This document shows, in pieces, positions 61,918 through 64,000 of a stretch of DNA of 64,000 nucleotides. The stretch comes from Mongoliitalea lutea. GTDB lineage: Bacteria > Bacteroidota > Bacteroidia > Cytophagales > Cyclobacteriaceae. Where the stretch lies: NCBI RefSeq assembly GCF_014652135.1, contig NZ_BMYF01000005.1:124001-188000 (forward strand), written 5' to 3'. Made by a program: the position numbers and the translations under genes. The notes beneath the pieces were generated by a model. It had not been told where the DNA came from. It made no database searches and worked only from the letters and a program-made list of their open reading frames with translations. The number at the start of each line of letters is the position of its first letter. The stretch's first letter is position 1.

Positions 61918-63891
61918 TTAAAAAATAATTTGAAAAGGACTTGCTGGCAACTCCAAATGATTGACTAGGTTGGATTTTTCGGGATTATTCGCCCAGGCAT
62001 AACGCAAGGTTTTGGGCGAACTGATAAATGATGGAATTGATACCTCTATTGTATTGGATGCTACAATACGAGCTTCGCACCAGTGAAAATGACCATCCGG
62101 CCCTGAAAGTGCAAATCCATACACTAGTTCTCCATCTCGTAACCGAAGTCCCTCCCCAACTTCAACAAAAGTCATTCGGATTTTCTGATCTTCCAAATAG
62201 ACATTATCCGGTAGAGGACCAGAAAAAGGCCCATTTTCACTCCCATAAACTATTTTTTGAGCCTGCATTGCTAATCTATCAGCAACAGATTTTTTATCTA
62301 AGGGGTGAATATCGTTTGCCTCTCCTACATCGATGGTGATAGCCATGCCTGTATTCGGGATTTTGTGTGCTTTTCGTTGAATTTCACGCATCTGGGCCCA
62401 ATTACTTTCTTGAGGGTTTTCCGATGGTGCCATAAAATTCGGCAATTGTACATAAATGAAGGGTAAATCAGGTTTATTTAAAAATTCGCGCCAACCATAA
62501 ATTAATTCATGAAATTGTTGTTCATAGACTTCAACTGCACCAGTATTCGATTCTCCTTGATACCAAAGAATGCCTTTCAATGAAATCGATTTCATGGGAA
62601 AAATCATTCCTTGAAAAAGCCCTAATGGTTTTAACCGTACACTTGTCTGAGTCGGAGCAGGATTGATGCGTGCACCAATTGCAAACTTCCAATCCCTCTC
62701 CAGTTCAATCATCCCATCATTGACTTCTAAAGAATACGGCTTCTGCTCAATAAATTGCGGTTTTCCCCGCTCACTGACCAGTCTCACAGTAATAACATTT
62801 TTCCCTGACTTCAATACACCTTCCGGAATAGTATATCTCCTTGGCGGATATTGGTAACCTGTTGTTCCAACTAATATTCCGTTGACGAATGTACGGTCGC
62901 TATCAACCATAGTCCCCATCAGCAAAGCACTTTCACGCTCTGGTAGCTGTTCGTCAGTTAGAAAAACTTCTTTTCGAAACCAAAAAACACCGTTTTTTAA
63001 ATCTCCATCTACTTCAGGAATAGCAAATAAATCAGGAATCATCTTCCAAGAAGCATCATCCATTGAGGGATCAAACCAAGGGGTGTCCCCTTCTGACAAA
63101 CCAAGATCTGCTCCATCCAATTGTTTGATCCAAGCTTCTTTTTTTTCTCTTTCTGATTTTTCAAGAGCCGCGATTACACCATCCTGCGCAAAGTACATCG
63201 CCTCCTCATAATCTTGAGGGAATTTTTGTAAGGCATCTTTTGGCAACCAGGCCTGGATTGGGGAACCACCAACACTGGCATTGATAATTCCAATGGGGAT
63301 TTGATGGGTATGAGCCAAGTTTTTGGCGAAAAAATAACCAATGGCTGAAAATACAGGCAAGGTTTCCCTAGTTGGCTTCAGCCAAGTTCCTGAAGGTAAA
63401 TCTAAATTTCCCTCTACAAAATTATACGTATCTGGAACATCAAAGTATCGAATAGTAGGATAGGCTGCTAATTTAAACTCCTCAGGAAATAATGGAGAAA
63501 CCCTTTCCATGGTCGTCTCCATATTGGATTGCCCAGAAGTCAACCAAACATCCCCAAACCAAATATCCTGAATATAAATACTTTCCTTTTGCGTAGCGAT
63601 GATCATCTTGTGGGGACCACCCGCTTGCTGTGGTTCAAGAACAACTTCCCATGTCCCATCAGCACCTGTGCTTGTAGCAAATTTCTTTCCTAAAAGTTCA
63701 ACGCTAACTTCTTGTCCACTTTCTGCCCATCCCCAAATTTTCACCGCTTGTTCGCGCTGCAAAACCATGCCATCACTAATCAGTTTGGGTAATCGTAAGT
63801 CAGCATACAAATCACCCCCTGCTAGGAAAACAAGTCCTATCAAAACAAGAATACTTTTGATCGAAAAAGTATTGTTATTGGGTGAATTCAT
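61918..63891 (-). CDS. CE20-like sialate-O-acetylesterase-family acetylesterase
   Basis: 657 residues with a signal peptide (cleavage near DLYADL). The SASA catalytic domain is split. The first part has the Ser motif SGQSNMET (about 117-124) and the NASVGGSPIQAWLP block (about 205-218). Then comes an inserted beta-sandwich (about 285-395, WFRKEVFLTDEQLPERES and onward), and the second part has WYQGESNTGAVEVYEQQ (about 445) and the Asp-His pair in EANDIHPLDK (about 515). This split layout is that of CE20 acetylesterases, which deacetylate xyloglucan or xylan oligosaccharides. It has its own operator 72 bases upstream and is separated from the SusC operon by the long leader. Confidence 0.9.
   Translation of the reverse strand: MNSPNNNTFSIKSILVLIGLVFLAGGDLYADLRLPKLISDGMVLQREQAVKIWGWAESGQEVSVELLGKKFATSTGADGTWEVVLEPQQAGGPHKMIIATQKESIYIQDIWFGDVWLTSGQSNMETTMERVSPLFPEEFKLAAYPTIRYFDVPDTYNFVEGNLDLPSGTWLKPTRETLPVFSAIGYFFAKNLAHTHQIPIGIINASVGGSPIQAWLPKDALQKFPQDYEEAMYFAQDGVIAALEKSEREKKEAWIKQLDGADLGLSEGDTPWFDPSMDDASWKMIPDLFAIPEVDGDLKNGVFWFRKEVFLTDEQLPERESALLMGTMVDSDRTFVNGILVGTTGYQYPPRRYTIPEGVLKSGKNVITVRLVSERGKPQFIEQKPYSLEVNDGMIELERDWKFAIGARINPAPTQTSVRLKPLGLFQGMIFPMKSISLKGILWYQGESNTGAVEVYEQQFHELIYGWREFLNKPDLPFIYVQLPNFMAPSENPQESNWAQMREIQRKAHKIPNTGMAITIDVGEANDIHPLDKKSVADRLAMQAQKIVYGSENGPFSGPLPDNVYLEDQKIRMTFVEVGEGLRLRDGELVYGFALSGPDGHFHWCEARIVASNTIEVSIPSFISSPKTLRYAWANNPEKSNLVNHLELPASPFQIIF
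62581..62594. promoter_or_regulatory. Perfect operator-like palindrome inside the CE20-like gene
   Basis: TGAAATCGATTTCA is a perfect 14-bp palindrome and the symmetric version of the operators at 18146, 18264, 61299 and 63963. It lies within coding sequence (codons for MKSISLKG). It could be an auxiliary operator or a chance match. Confidence 0.4.
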
Positions 63892-63962
63892 CTAATTTGA
63901 AGTGGTCTCTTTGGGTTTCTTTACTTAAACTGTGGGTAAATCTGTAATTTTTTTTTGACTAA

Positions 63963-63976
63963 TGCAACCGATTTCA
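63963..63976. promoter_or_regulatory. LacI-type operator upstream of the CE20-like gene
   Basis: TGCAACCGATTTCA, identical over 14 bases (15 with the next T) to the site at 18146-18159, lies 72 bases before the ATG at 63891. It shows that the CE20-like gene belongs to the same regulon as GH115 and GH67. Confidence 0.7.
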
Positions 63977-64000
63977 TTAAATGGCATCAGATGGCTATAG

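Overview
The window looks like chromosomal DNA of a Bacteroidota bacterium, most likely order Cytophagales and possibly a Cyclobacteriaceae relative such as Algoriphagus; the genus is a guess. The evidence is the tandem SusC/SusD pairs, many lipoproteins with Bacteroidota-type lipoboxes, AT-rich intergenic DNA without strong Shine-Dalgarno sites, and a 7TMR-DISM sensor.

Layout. (1) 1-1582: a cut-off serine hydrolase and a small outer-membrane beta-barrel protein. (2) 1946-10333, all minus strand: assimilatory sulfate reduction. In transcription order this is an Rrf2 regulator, a DUF2061 membrane protein, cysH (Fe-S type APS reductase), cysD, cysN, a siroheme sulfite reductase with an extra C-terminal HEPN-like domain, cobA (SUMT) and a CysG-N/Met8-like siroheme synthase. 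The gaps are packed with several families of short low-complexity repeats. (3) 10555-11661: a compact, AT-rich three-gene unit with a Gly/Ala/Cys-rich bacteriocin-like peptide, a small membrane protein and a lipoprotein. (4) A Fic protein whose start codon abuts a perfect palindrome, then htpG with a promoter-like region and a terminator.

(5) 15206-63891: a xylan utilisation locus of nearly 50 kb. GH115 and GH67 alpha-glucuronidases are divergent around a shared control region. The plus-strand arm continues with an SDR dehydrogenase, a GH10 xylanase and a membrane sensor fused to an IS1595-type transposase zinc ribbon. The minus-strand arm, read from 61001 leftwards, holds two SusC/SusD pairs, a SusE-like surface lipoprotein, a GH10-derived protein whose active site looks destroyed, then GH5, GH10, two GH43, GH95, a CE6-like acetyl esterase, GH43, an alpha/beta-hydrolase esterase, a GH43-like lipoprotein, GH43, GH97, GH43-CBM6, GH10, a Tat-exported Gfo/Idh oxidoreductase and a CE1-like esterase. 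A CE20-like acetylesterase lies upstream of the SusC operon. Uma2 sits in the middle as an apparent passenger.

How it works together (inference from families). Surface GH10/GH5 enzymes cut glucuronoarabinoxylan. SusCD and the surface binding proteins import the oligosaccharides. GH115/GH67 remove methylglucuronic acid, the GH43 enzymes remove arabinose and xylose, GH95/GH97 remove rarer (probably galactosyl) caps, and several esterases remove acetyl and feruloyl groups. A shared 14-bp LacI-type operator, TGYAAYCGATTTCR, lies upstream of GH115, GH67, the first SusC and the CE20 gene, suggesting one repressor outside the window controls the locus. No rRNA, tRNA, CRISPR array or complete insertion sequence was seen.
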